Shown here: piece by piece, positions 1-5,760 of the stretch
Layout of the letters: each line of letters begins with the position of its first letter
Numbering within the stretch: the first letter of the stretch is position 1
Source: Desulfuromonadaceae bacterium
GTDB lineage: Bacteria; Desulfobacterota; Desulfuromonadia; Desulfuromonadales; Geopsychrobacteraceae
DNA length: 5,760 bases
Direction: 5' to 3'
Assembly (NCBI GenBank): GCA_016744555.1
Contig: JADGED010000161.1
Span: forward strand, 1 to 5,760
The notes under the pieces: model-generated
The model's input: only the letters and a program-made list of their open reading frames with translations
The model's database searches: none
What the model was told of the DNA's origin: nothing
Position numbers and translations under genes: made by a program

Positions 1-5
1 CTGGT

Positions 6-25
6 GAACTAGAGAACTGGAGAAC
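6..25. repeat. Imperfect 8-bp tandem duplication at the kinase frame break
   Basis: The units GAACTAGA (6-13) and GAACTGGA (14-21) differ at one base and are followed by a third partial copy, GAAC (22-25). In frame 3 the first copy encodes GELEN, a typical end of a PAS domain. In frame 2 the second copy encodes ELEN followed by IIHVAKDIT. Removing one 8-bp unit joins these into one continuous frame reading GELENIIHVAKDIT. The repeat is seen directly; that it caused the frame break is an inference. Confidence 0.6.
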
Positions 26-862
26 ATTATTCATGTTGCGAAAGATATAACCGCAAAGAAAAAGATAGAGAACCAGATTTTTCTTAACGAGAAGTTAGCA
101 ACTATAGCTGGACTAGCCGCTGGAGTCGCCCATGAGGTTAATAACCCTTTAAGCATCATACTGCAGTCGCATCAACTTATTGAGATGAGGCTTAACCCCG
201 ACAATTCACGGAATACCCAAAGGGCGATTGATTGTGGTGTCGATATTCATAAAGTACAGCTATTTTTGGAGAAGAGTAAGGTTCTATCTGTGTGCGAAAA
301 TAGTGTCCAGGCAGCACTCAAAGCAGCAGATATTATAAAATCATTGCTCGAGTTTAGTCGTCCTCACCTGCGTGATGTCGCTGCTGTTGATATCGTCTAT
401 TTGGTTGAGACAAGTCTGAAATTAGCTCATTCTGATTACAGTCTAAAAAGAGATTATGATTTTCAGAATATGAGCATTGAAACCACGTATGATCCGGCAC
501 TCACAACGATTTCTTGTGTTGTGCCTGAGATTGAACAGGTACTCCTGAATCTGATTCAGAATTCCGCACATTCCTTAGCCAAAAACAAAATAAAGAATCC
601 TAGAATTAGAATCAAAACTTCGCTTGTTGATGAGATGGCTCAGATAGCAATCGAAGACAATGGACCTGGAATTGATGAAAATATCAGGGCGCAGATCTTT
701 GATCCTTTCTTTACAACCAAGAAAGTCGGCGAAGGGACTGGATTGGGGCTTTTTGTCTCTCACACTATTGTTGTTGATAAGCACAAAGGAAATCTTCGGC
801 TCGAATCTGAGCCTGGCAATGGAGCCAAATTTATTGTCGAACTGCCGATAAGCCAAACATAG
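8..862 (+). CDS. Sensor histidine kinase, C-terminal part (5' end outside window, frame broken near left edge)
   Basis: This is the transmitter core of a two-component sensor kinase, which autophosphorylates on His and passes the phosphate to a response regulator not seen here. Before the H-box the frame reads HVAKDITAKKKIENQ, the usual end of a PAS domain joined to a linker helix. The H-box AHEVNNPL has its phospho-acceptor His codon at 131-133. The N-box LLNLIQNSAHSL (Asn codon 560-562), G1 box EDNGPGID (from about 653), F box FDPFFTTK (698) and G2 box GEGTGLGLF (728) complete an apparently intact HATPase_c domain ending at TAG 860-862. The first ATG (185) lies after the H-box and cannot be the true start. 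The frame has a TGA at 5-7 and no ATG, GTG or TTG between that stop and 185, so the natural start must be upstream of the window in another frame. The gene is therefore probably frameshifted, or the sequence has an error there. Family assignment is secure; signal and partner are unknown. Confidence 0.85.
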   Translation, partial: TRELENIIHVAKDITAKKKIENQIFLNEKLATIAGLAAGVAHEVNNPLSIILQSHQLIEMRLNPDNSRNTQRAIDCGVDIHKVQLFLEKSKVLSVCENSVQAALKAADIIKSLLEFSRPHLRDVAAVDIVYLVETSLKLAHSDYSLKRDYDFQNMSIETTYDPALTTISCVVPEIEQVLLNLIQNSAHSLAKNKIKNPRIRIKTSLVDEMAQIAIEDNGPGIDENIRAQIFDPFFTTKKVGEGTGLGLFVSHTIVVDKHKGNLRLESEPGNGAKFIVELPISQT

Positions 863-869
863 TAGTTGT

Positions 870-896
870 TCAATCCCCTAGCGATTGATTTGTTTT
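870..896 (+). terminator. Weak candidate rho-independent terminator after the kinase gene
   Basis: TCAATC (870-875) can pair with GATTGA (883-888) around a 7-base loop, and TTTGTTTT follows at 889-896. It begins 7 bases after the kinase stop codon, where a terminator is expected. The stem is short and has only two G-C pairs, so the call is tentative. Confidence 0.35.
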
Positions 897-945
897 ATGC
901 TTTGCTACCAATAATTTAATTAATTGAGGCCAGGAGATATTTAGT

Positions 946-1014
946 ATGCCTCTTTACAACTCTGGCTTTATTATTACGGTTCTATTTAGCTCAATCATCA
1001 GTGCTATTGCTTAG
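946..1014 (+). CDS. Possible small hydrophobic protein, 22 aa
   Basis: An ATG at 946 follows an AGGAG Shine-Dalgarno sequence (932-936) at a good 9-base spacing and opens 22 codons ending in TAG (1012-1014). The peptide begins MPLYNSG and then runs through about 15 mostly Ile, Leu, Val, Phe, Ala and Ser residues with no charged residue, enough for one short membrane-spanning helix. It lies alone in the gap between the convergent kinase and phosphatase genes. Small membrane proteins and type I toxin peptides have this size and character, but I recognise no family, and a 22-codon ORF can occur by chance. The ribosome binding site is the main support. Confidence 0.3.
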   Translation: MPLYNSGFIITVLFSSIISAIA

Positions 1015-1024
1015 TCAAAATATT

Positions 1025-1807
1025 CTATAGAGAGTTTGCCAATAGACTCAATAACCCTTGATGATTCTTTTTAGTATCACTAGCCAAGAAATATCCGACA
1101 TGACAGTTTGGATCAATTTCATTTCCATCCAAATCAGTTACCATACCTCCTGCCTGTTTTACAATTAAATGAGAAGCCGAAAAGTCCCAAGGGCTTGACT
1201 GCTTATTAAAGTAAACCAGATAGTTACTAAAACTACCTTTTGCTACCATGCACATTGCATAAGAGACAGAACCGCCAATTGCGGTAAGTTTTTTAATTGT
1301 CCCTTCACGCAACAAATCAAACAGCGGCTTTTCACAATGGATTTTGGGACTAGGGCAAAAATTTACAATAGTAACCTCGTCATTTTTCACAATTGGTAAT
1401 TCATGCTTGTTTACATATGCACCATCGCCAAAAGAAGAGAAATATTCATTGGTAAAAGGGTTATAGACAATGCCTATTGCAACTTTCCCTTGTTCAATCA
1501 ATGACAAATTTACAACCGAAGTGTTCTCATAACTAATATACCCCCAAGTGCCGTCAATAGGATCTATGGCCCAATAGGTTTCATCATCGGTATGGGTTTG
1601 GCTCTCTTCACCTATCATTTTATAAGTGGATATTTTTGTTAGCTCAGTTTCAATAAATGCCTGCACCCGTTCATCAATATCGGTTACAGGACTGCCATCG
1701 TCCTTGAACGTGTTGGTGAAACTAATGTCATCACGAGCCTGCACCATCATTTCACCAGCAGTGTAAACAATTCTCTGTAATTCTATTTTTAATTGAGCTT
1801 TCTCCAT
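1025..1807 (-). CDS. Inositol monophosphatase-family protein (Mg-dependent phosphatase)
   Basis: This 260-residue protein has the length and motif order of the inositol monophosphatase/CysQ/SuhB superfamily, cytoplasmic enzymes that remove phosphate from inositol phosphates, adenosine 3',5'-bisphosphate or sugar bisphosphates using Mg2+. Visible motifs are KDDGSPVTDID (residues 35-45), the metal-binding GEES (67-70), the core WAIDPIDGT (79-87, with metal ligands Asp82 and Asp85) and the C-terminal WDFSASHLIVKQAGG (207-221, Asp208). All expected catalytic acids are present, so it should be active. After DGT it reads WGYISYEN, where SuhB-like enzymes have an N-F pair and CysQ a K-E-F, so the substrate cannot be named. 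The ATG start is supported by GGAG (1815-1818) seven bases upstream. It lies downstream of the MFS gene on the same strand, but 145 bp away, so a shared transcript is possible but not evident. Family is secure; physiological role is unknown. Confidence 0.9.
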   Translation of the reverse strand: MEKAQLKIELQRIVYTAGEMMVQARDDISFTNTFKDDGSPVTDIDERVQAFIETELTKISTYKMIGEESQTHTDDETYWAIDPIDGTWGYISYENTSVVNLSLIEQGKVAIGIVYNPFTNEYFSSFGDGAYVNKHELPIVKNDEVTIVNFCPSPKIHCEKPLFDLLREGTIKKLTAIGGSVSYAMCMVAKGSFSNYLVYFNKQSSPWDFSASHLIVKQAGGMVTDLDGNEIDPNCHVGYFLASDTKKNHQGLLSLLANSL

Positions 1808-1952
1808 GTTGTTTCTCCAATAGATACGGTAATATAAACCTTTAAAAAATCAATATGGCCAAGTCTACTGTTGACCTACGTTTAGCTTCCATTTCTGGCA
1901 ATTCCAAAGACACCATACTTGACTCAGTTTCCTTTGCAGATGCCCCTGAAAC

Positions 1953-3152
1953 TCATTCAGCTAAATTTTTAATAGCGTTAAAACAAGTTTCATTCCCCAT
2001 CTCGGGGTGACGTGGGATTAACAGTGATAGCAAGAAAGAGATCAGTGCCATTGCGGTACCAATGAAAAAGACCAAAGCAGGTGATGTTAACCAGATCAGC
2101 CCAAAAACTACTGGCAAACCCACGGCAGCGATGTGATTAATCGTGAAGCTAACTCCGGCAGTTGAGGCGATATCTTCGGGAGCGGCTATTTTTTGAAAAT
2201 AGGTTTTTAGGCTAATGGCTAGGGCAAAGAAAAGATGATCCAAAACATACAGTACCGCCCCCATCCATGGAACTTCAACTACAGCATAACCAGCGAAGAC
2301 TAACATCAAACCAATATACTCAATCATCAAAGCTTTGCGTTCACCCACTTTGGCAATGAGCCGACCTATTTTTCGGGCAAACAGTACATTTAAAGTCGCA
2401 TTAATTAAGAACAATAGTGCGATATTGCTAACCGTATAGCCAAACCTTTCTACCATCAAAAATCCGGCAAAAACCATAAATATCTGCCGTCGTGCCCCCG
2501 ACATAAAAACCAACGCATAATAAAGCCAGTAACGTTTACGTAGCACCATATGCTTGTGCTGTACCGTGTGTTGCGGAAACTGTGGGAACATTAACCGTGC
2601 CGCTACTGCTATAGCTATCGTCATCCCACCAAAACCGAGATACAACCAGCGATAATCAAAATGGCCCCAATTGGTTGCCAGCCAAATTAACAAAAAAACA
2701 ATAATCGCAGAAAAAGAGCCGACCGCAATTAAGCGACCAAAAATTTCAGCTGCATGCTTTTTGGGAATCCATTGTTGAGTCAGAGAAGTCTGGATGGTTT
2801 CATAATAATGAAAACCCAGGGACATAAGCACAGTGGTAAAATAAAGGCCGACGACCGAAGGGAAAAATCCCGTCAACGCCGTCCCCACTCCCAACAATAA
2901 CAATGCAATCAACGCCAAGGATTGCTCCCTAACCAGCAGCAGCACAAACACCACACCAAAGGCCAAAAAGCCTGGAACTTCGCGCAGTGATTGCAGTATC
3001 CCCATTTCTTTACCAGTGAAGGCAGCCCGCTCAATGGCAAAGTTATTCAACAACGCCTGCCAAGCGGCAAAACTTAATGGGACGGCAAAGGCCATTACAA
3101 ATAGGAGGATTTCTGGGCGCTGCCACCCCTTTGATTTTAGATTTTCTTTCAC
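1953..3152 (-). CDS. MFS-family transporter, about 12 transmembrane helices
   Basis: This 399-residue, very hydrophobic protein looks like a major facilitator superfamily permease of the inner membrane, exchanging or exporting a small solute that cannot be inferred. About twelve membrane segments can be placed, near residues 13-33, 58-74, 78-96, 99-116, 141-160, 168-187, 207-230, 240-258, 276-290, 296-316, 335-355 and 358-378. A charged loop near 190-206 separates the two six-helix halves. Basic loop motifs GARRQ (219-223) and ARKIGRLIAKVGERKA (259-274) resemble the cytoplasmic loops of MFS proteins. The length is typical and no break is seen. The start codon is GTG (3152-3150). No in-frame ATG or TTG lies between it and an upstream stop, and the first helix begins about 12 residues in, so this start fits. 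The Shine-Dalgarno sequence is weak. It is divergent from the small ORF at 3195. MFS assignment is firm, substrate unknown. Confidence 0.88.
   Translation of the reverse strand: MKENLKSKGWQRPEILLFVMAFAVPLSFAAWQALLNNFAIERAAFTGKEMGILQSLREVPGFLAFGVVFVLLLVREQSLALIALLLLGVGTALTGFFPSVVGLYFTTVLMSLGFHYYETIQTSLTQQWIPKKHAAEIFGRLIAVGSFSAIIVFLLIWLATNWGHFDYRWLYLGFGGMTIAIAVAARLMFPQFPQHTVQHKHMVLRKRYWLYYALVFMSGARRQIFMVFAGFLMVERFGYTVSNIALLFLINATLNVLFARKIGRLIAKVGERKALMIEYIGLMLVFAGYAVVEVPWMGAVLYVLDHLFFALAISLKTYFQKIAAPEDIASTAGVSFTINHIAAVGLPVVFGLIWLTSPALVFFIGTAMALISFLLSLLIPRHPEMGNETCFNAIKNLAE
3150..3152 (-). other. GTG start codon of the MFS gene, overlapped by a 3-codon ORF
   Basis: On the - strand, ATG AAA TTG TGA (3160-3149) ends in a TGA that shares two bases with the GTG start of the transporter, giving a GTGA overlap. 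The mini-ORF is out of frame with the transporter. This decides the start, because the nearby ATG cannot begin the transporter. Confidence 0.5.
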
Positions 3153-3175
3153 AATTTCATCTTTTCTGTATGCAA

Positions 3176-3194
3176 GTTAGCTTTCCAGCATAAC
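3176..3194. repeat. Imperfect inverted repeat in the divergent intergenic gap
   Basis: GTTAGCT (3176-3182) faces AGC-A-TAAC (3187-3194) across the 4-base spacer TTCC, with a single bulged A. It fills the space just before the ATG at 3195 and lies within the 42-bp gap between the divergent GTG and ATG starts. It could be an operator or an RNA hairpin in the leader of the + strand ORF. It is short and may be chance. Confidence 0.25.
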
Positions 3195-3401
3195 ATGGAA
3201 TCAAATGTATCAAATCTACCGTTTGCTCATCGTCAGGAAATTGGGAACAACATACGTAAATCGATAAGAAAAGAAACAACTCTTAGTGAAAATACTGCAG
3301 ATATCAACCAAGCCACTACAATCATAGATGGTCTAGCTCAAAGATTCGCAGCTTCGGTCATAAAAACCCGAGAGAACCAGAGGATGATGTTTTGGTGCTA
3401 G
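3195..3401 (+). CDS. Small hypothetical protein, possibly C-terminally frameshifted
   Basis: This 68-codon ORF is of unknown function and I do not recognise a family. The first 59 residues read like an ordinary soluble, helix-rich protein with many polar and charged residues, for example NNIRKSIRKETTLSEN and IIDGLAQRFAASVIKTRE. The last eight residues after the run CGAGAGAACC (3369-3378) are Met-, Trp- and Cys-rich and look unlike the rest. If one GA of the GAGAGA tract is removed, the frame continues as EPEDDVLVLAEKLLLEVT to TAA 3428-3430. This would give 77 residues with a plausible amphipathic helical end. No convincing Shine-Dalgarno precedes the ATG, and the frame stays open upstream into the start of the MFS gene. 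It may be a real small gene, a decayed remnant, or non-coding. Confidence 0.4.
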   Translation: MESNVSNLPFAHRQEIGNNIRKSIRKETTLSENTADINQATTIIDGLAQRFAASVIKTRENQRMMFWC

Positions 3402-3419
3402 CAGAAAAATTACTGCTAG
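3398..3419. repeat. Perfect 7-bp inverted repeat
   Basis: CTAGCAG (3398-3404) and CTGCTAG (3413-3419) are separated by 8 A/T bases. The repeat lies between the convergent 3195 ORF and pqiC and could fold as a transcript hairpin from either strand. No T-run follows the stem on either strand, so it is not a standard rho-independent terminator. If the frameshift at 3369-3378 is real, the repeat lies inside the coding end of that gene. Confidence 0.5.
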
Positions 3420-3463
3420 AGGTAACGTAAAAGGGTAAACAAGCTACACAGTAGTGACATCTT

Positions 3464-3988
3464 TCAATTGTCGACTGGTACCGGAGTGGCAATCTCCTTC
3501 GCTAAAAGATCAAGCAAGTGTTGTAATGTGACAACAAGCCCATCGTAACCAGCTTGATCTTGTTTGGCGTGATAATCAAAGCGGTGAGGAATTTTATTGT
3601 CTTGCCACCACTGACCACTAAGCCATACCTCACCAGTTGGTGAACCGTGGAAACGATCAATCACTATGGCGATGGAGCTCTTTTCCTGAAATTGATTTCG
3701 CTGCTGTAACTGCCGCTGCAGGTAACGTTTAATCATTCCAGATAGAGGTTCAGCCCAACGATGGTAATGGCCTGGCTGAATCTGTTGTTCATTGAGCTGA
3801 AGAACCAACGAACCTTGAGATAAAAATTGAGCGAGATCAATATGCACCGTTGGTGGTGTTGTGCTCAATCCAACTTGCTGGTTTTGCAGTGGGTTGAGTA
3901 AATAATAGTGATTTTGCGGTGCCATTGTTTGAGCGCAACCACACAGAGTCATCAATAGCACAACGGTAACAATTATTGAGGTTTTCAT
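3464..3988 (-). CDS. pqiC: PqiC, outer-membrane lipoprotein of the Pqi intermembrane transport system
   Basis: This 174-residue protein is the third gene of the pqi operon (PqiC/YmbA; ABC-type transport auxiliary lipoprotein family). Residues 1-17 form a lipoprotein signal peptide with lipobox LCGC, so Cys18 should be lipidated. Ala at the next position favours sorting to the outer membrane. The mature part opens with HYYLLNP, the typical start of the family's domain, and later shows the aromatic-rich WLSGQWW stretch. In the E. coli system PqiC sits on the inner face of the outer membrane and docks the end of the PqiB tube. At 174 residues it is slightly shorter than the E. coli protein of about 187. 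Its ATG overlaps the pqiB TGA by 4 bp (ATGA), and GGAGGG (3995-4000) inside pqiB serves as its ribosome binding site. Identity is strongly supported by both sequence and position. Confidence 0.92.
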   Translation of the reverse strand: MKTSIIVTVVLLMTLCGCAQTMAPQNHYYLLNPLQNQQVGLSTTPPTVHIDLAQFLSQGSLVLQLNEQQIQPGHYHRWAEPLSGMIKRYLQRQLQQRNQFQEKSSIAIVIDRFHGSPTGEVWLSGQWWQDNKIPHRFDYHAKQDQAGYDGLVVTLQHLLDLLAKEIATPVPVDN

Positions 3989-5637
3989 CGTGATCCCTCC
4001 GGGGCTAAATCAGCAGATCTGGGGTCAGAAAAAATCAAACTACTTGGTTGGGTGCCAACTTGATTGGACAGTTGTTCAATGCTGTACAGCATTTGTTGTA
4101 GCTGATCAAGGTTCTGATCAAGCTGACCATATACTGGCGATCCCGCTGAATAATCAGAAACAATAGCACTTAACTTATTCCGTAACTCCAGCAGGGTGTC
4201 GTTTAGGTTCTCAGGCAAGTGCTGAACCTCTTCGCTACCAAGTAAAGTATTAAGGTGGGCAAGGGTGGTCTCAGCCCGGCTAGCCGCCGTTCCCACTTCA
4301 CGTAAGGCCTGCCCTGCATCATCGACTGTCTCCTTCAACGCCAATTCATTAAACTTATCGAGCAAAGTGCTGACCTTGGTCTGAATTTGATCAAAGCTAT
4401 CTGAAATAGTTGGAATCAATGCGTAAGTAGCGATCGTTTTAGCGCCAGCGGGTTCGGCATCATCAACAAAATCGAGAGAAACATACAGGCTCCCAGTGAG
4501 CAAGTTTCCGGTTTTGAGGCTAGCTCGCAACCCTGCATCAATACCTTCATCAATTCGCTGTTGCAATTTTTTAAGCATCAGTTCGGAATCGTCCCCAGTC
4601 AAAGCTGCCGGAGTAATCCGGATAAGAACGGGAATTGGAACCATTTCATTGTCGAATTCAAGAATATCAGTGGAGATGTAGTCGAAAGAGATATCAACAA
4701 CATGACCAATATCGAGTCCACGAAAAGTAACAGGAGCACCAACGGAAAGTCCACGCACAGAACTGTTAAAGAGTAATACATAATCACTACTGTACTGGAA
4801 CTGGGTATCATTAATGCTCTGTTGGTCCGGATAGAGTGTAAACGTTCCACCACTTTCAACGGCCTCGCCGGCAGGGATATTGTCTGGAAGTGCAAAGGAT
4901 ACACCGCCCATAAATAGAGTCTCCATGGATTCACTGATAACCCTGACCCCTTCGGCGTCCATATCGACGGTTATGCCGCTAGCATTCCAAAAACGGCTAG
5001 CGCTGCTTACTAGATCATTGTACGGAGCATCAATAAAAATATCGGAGCGCACTTGACGGTTCTCAATATCAAAAACAGTTTTCTCAACACGACCAACGGT
5101 AAACCCACGATACAGTACGGGTTCACCGACGCTCAGTGAGGTATCTTTGTCGCTGATCAATGTGAGTCTAACTCCAGGAGTGTTTGTCGGAGTGGGGGGA
5201 ATGTCTTCAAGGCCGATAAATTTTTCACTCATTTCATCTGAGCTTCCCGGGGATAATTCAATATAAGCACCACTAAGGAGAGTACTTAACCCTGAGACAC
5301 CAGTTGCACCAAAGCGTGGCCGAACCACCCAAAACTGACTATCCGATCGCAACAGCGGACTAATCTCCTTTTTAACTTGCGCAGTAACCAAGACACCATC
5401 AAAATCTGGATTAATTTCTACGCGCTGGACGATACCAATATCCACACTTAGCGCTTTGATGTGGGTTTTGTCAGCTACCAAACCATCTGCGTTAGCAAAC
5501 TGAATAGTGATCACTGGCCCTTGGGTCGAATAGTTATGCAAGACCATCCAACCACCGAGGAGTAACGCAACAATGGGGATAATCCACACCATTGAAAACC
5601 TTTTTTTCTGGCTGATAATCGCTTGTTTATTGGTCAT
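3985..5637 (-). CDS. pqiB: PqiB, MCE-domain protein forming the periplasmic tube of the Pqi system
   Basis: This 550-residue protein matches the length and layout of E. coli PqiB (about 546). A short cytoplasmic tail with KKRF leads to one transmembrane anchor (residues about 15-34). Three MCE domains follow, near residues 41-132, 156-250 and 284-392. Recurrent MCE signatures are visible, such as SVGEPVLYRGFTVGRVEK (169-186) and SVGAPVTFRGLDIGHVV (298-314). Residues about 411-530 are a long Leu/Gln-rich helical or coiled-coil region. In E. coli the protein forms a hexamer whose stacked MCE rings and coiled-coil needle make a channel across the periplasm, thought to move phospholipids or other hydrophobic molecules. 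pqiA overlaps its start and pqiC its end. The ATG start has GAGGAG (5645-5650) seven bases upstream. The E. coli operon responds to SoxRS and paraquat; whether that holds here cannot be seen, since the promoter lies outside the window. Confidence 0.95.
   Translation of the reverse strand: MTNKQAIISQKKRFSMVWIIPIVALLLGGWMVLHNYSTQGPVITIQFANADGLVADKTHIKALSVDIGIVQRVEINPDFDGVLVTAQVKKEISPLLRSDSQFWVVRPRFGATGVSGLSTLLSGAYIELSPGSSDEMSEKFIGLEDIPPTPTNTPGVRLTLISDKDTSLSVGEPVLYRGFTVGRVEKTVFDIENRQVRSDIFIDAPYNDLVSSASRFWNASGITVDMDAEGVRVISESMETLFMGGVSFALPDNIPAGEAVESGGTFTLYPDQQSINDTQFQYSSDYVLLFNSSVRGLSVGAPVTFRGLDIGHVVDISFDYISTDILEFDNEMVPIPVLIRITPAALTGDDSELMLKKLQQRIDEGIDAGLRASLKTGNLLTGSLYVSLDFVDDAEPAGAKTIATYALIPTISDSFDQIQTKVSTLLDKFNELALKETVDDAGQALREVGTAASRAETTLAHLNTLLGSEEVQHLPENLNDTLLELRNKLSAIVSDYSAGSPVYGQLDQNLDQLQQMLYSIEQLSNQVGTQPSSLIFSDPRSADLAPEGSR
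3995..4000 (-). promoter_or_regulatory. Ribosome binding site of pqiC within the end of pqiB
   Basis: GGAGGG is located six bases before the pqiC ATG, inside the last codons of pqiB. With the 4-bp ATGA overlap it indicates translational coupling of the two genes. Confidence 0.7.
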
Positions 5638-5760
5638 GCGTGTTCTCCTCTAATTTATCCCAAATCAATCGAGGGTCAAAGGCCTCGGCTGCGAGCATTG
5701 TAATGATAACCACTCCTGAAAAAGCAAGGGCTGCGGGGCCAGGACGGATGGTTAGTATGC
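5627..5760 (-). CDS. pqiA: PqiA, C-terminal end (gene continues beyond the window)
   Basis: The last 43 codons of an integral inner-membrane protein are visible, ending in TAA (5629-5627). They include the RPGPAALAF segment, a hydrophobic stretch rich in Val, Ile, Ala and Leu, and AEAFDPRLIWD, which is the characteristic C-terminal motif of PqiA proteins. PqiA proteins have two multi-helix PqiA domains, and the partner MCE protein PqiB is encoded directly downstream. The gene overlaps the pqiB start by 11 bp in another frame, which indicates one transcript and coupled translation. Only the end of the second domain is in view, so integrity of the rest cannot be judged. Confidence 0.88.
   Translation of the reverse strand, partial: ILTIRPGPAALAFSGVVIITMLAAEAFDPRLIWDKLEENTHDQ
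5645..5650 (-). promoter_or_regulatory. Ribosome binding site of pqiB within the end of pqiA
   Basis: GAGGAG lies seven bases before the pqiB ATG, within the last codons of pqiA, and fixes the pqiB start. Confidence 0.7.

Noticed and set aside
575..856. Antisense and overlapping ORFs inside the kinase gene
   Set aside because: They overlap the conserved HATPase domain coding sequence and have no independent support.
185..862. Reading the kinase as a complete 225-residue protein starting at ATG 185
   Set aside because: The conserved H-box with its phospho-acceptor His (131-133) lies upstream in the same frame, so a protein starting at 185 would lack the catalytic His.
1808..1952. Search for a terminator, promoter or hairpin between the MFS and phosphatase genes
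   Set aside because: Only a 5-bp GTTTC/GAAAC pairing with a 16-base loop and poorly spaced -35/-10-like hexamers were found; none is strong enough to call.
1855..2010. A 51-codon + strand ORF from the MFS/phosphatase gap into the end of the MFS gene
   Set aside because: There is no clear ribosome binding site, its second third is antisense to the transporter's C-terminus, and the product resembles nothing I know.
3398..3419. The CTAGCAG/CTGCTAG repeat as a bidirectional terminator for pqiC and the small ORF
   Set aside because: The stem is only 7 bp, with 4 of 7 G-C pairs, and neither strand has a T-run after it.
4496..4934. Several ORFs on both strands inside the pqiB region
   Set aside because: They lie in other frames of pqiB, lack ribosome binding sites and have low-complexity or composition-biased products, so they are shadows of pqiB.

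Overview
The window looks like a chromosomal segment of a moderately AT-rich gammaproteobacterium, perhaps of the marine Vibrionales/Alteromonadales type. That placement rests on an intact pqiABC-type operon, a proteobacterial PAS-type sensor kinase fragment and ordinary bacterial gene signals. It is an inference from gene content; no rRNA or tRNA is present to fix it. I saw no CRISPR array, insertion sequence, phage module or new multi-gene system.

Layout. At the left edge, on the + strand, is the C-terminal part of a sensor histidine kinase with H, N, G1, F and G2 boxes. Its reading frame is broken a few bases from the window edge at an imperfect 8-bp tandem duplication. A short convergent gap follows, holding a weak terminator-like hairpin and a 22-codon hydrophobic mini-ORF with a good Shine-Dalgarno sequence. 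The - strand then carries an inositol monophosphatase-family phosphatase (1025-1807) and, 145 bp upstream of it, a 12-helix MFS transporter (1953-3152) that starts with GTG. Divergent from the transporter is a small + strand ORF of unknown function (3195-3401). Its C-terminus may have been changed by a GA dinucleotide expansion.

The right 40% is the pqi operon on the - strand, transcribed pqiA -> pqiB -> pqiC. Only the last 43 codons of pqiA are inside the window. pqiA overlaps pqiB by 11 bp and pqiB overlaps pqiC by 4 bp, so the three are almost certainly co-transcribed and translationally coupled. In the E. coli model PqiA is an inner-membrane protein, PqiB an inner-membrane-anchored tube of MCE domains crossing the periplasm, and PqiC an outer-membrane lipoprotein. 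Together they form a trans-envelope route thought to carry lipid or other hydrophobic molecules.

The kinase, phosphatase and transporter show no evident functional link to each other or to pqi. The left half looks like a set of individual genes with some decay (two candidate frame breaks), and the right half like conserved core genome.
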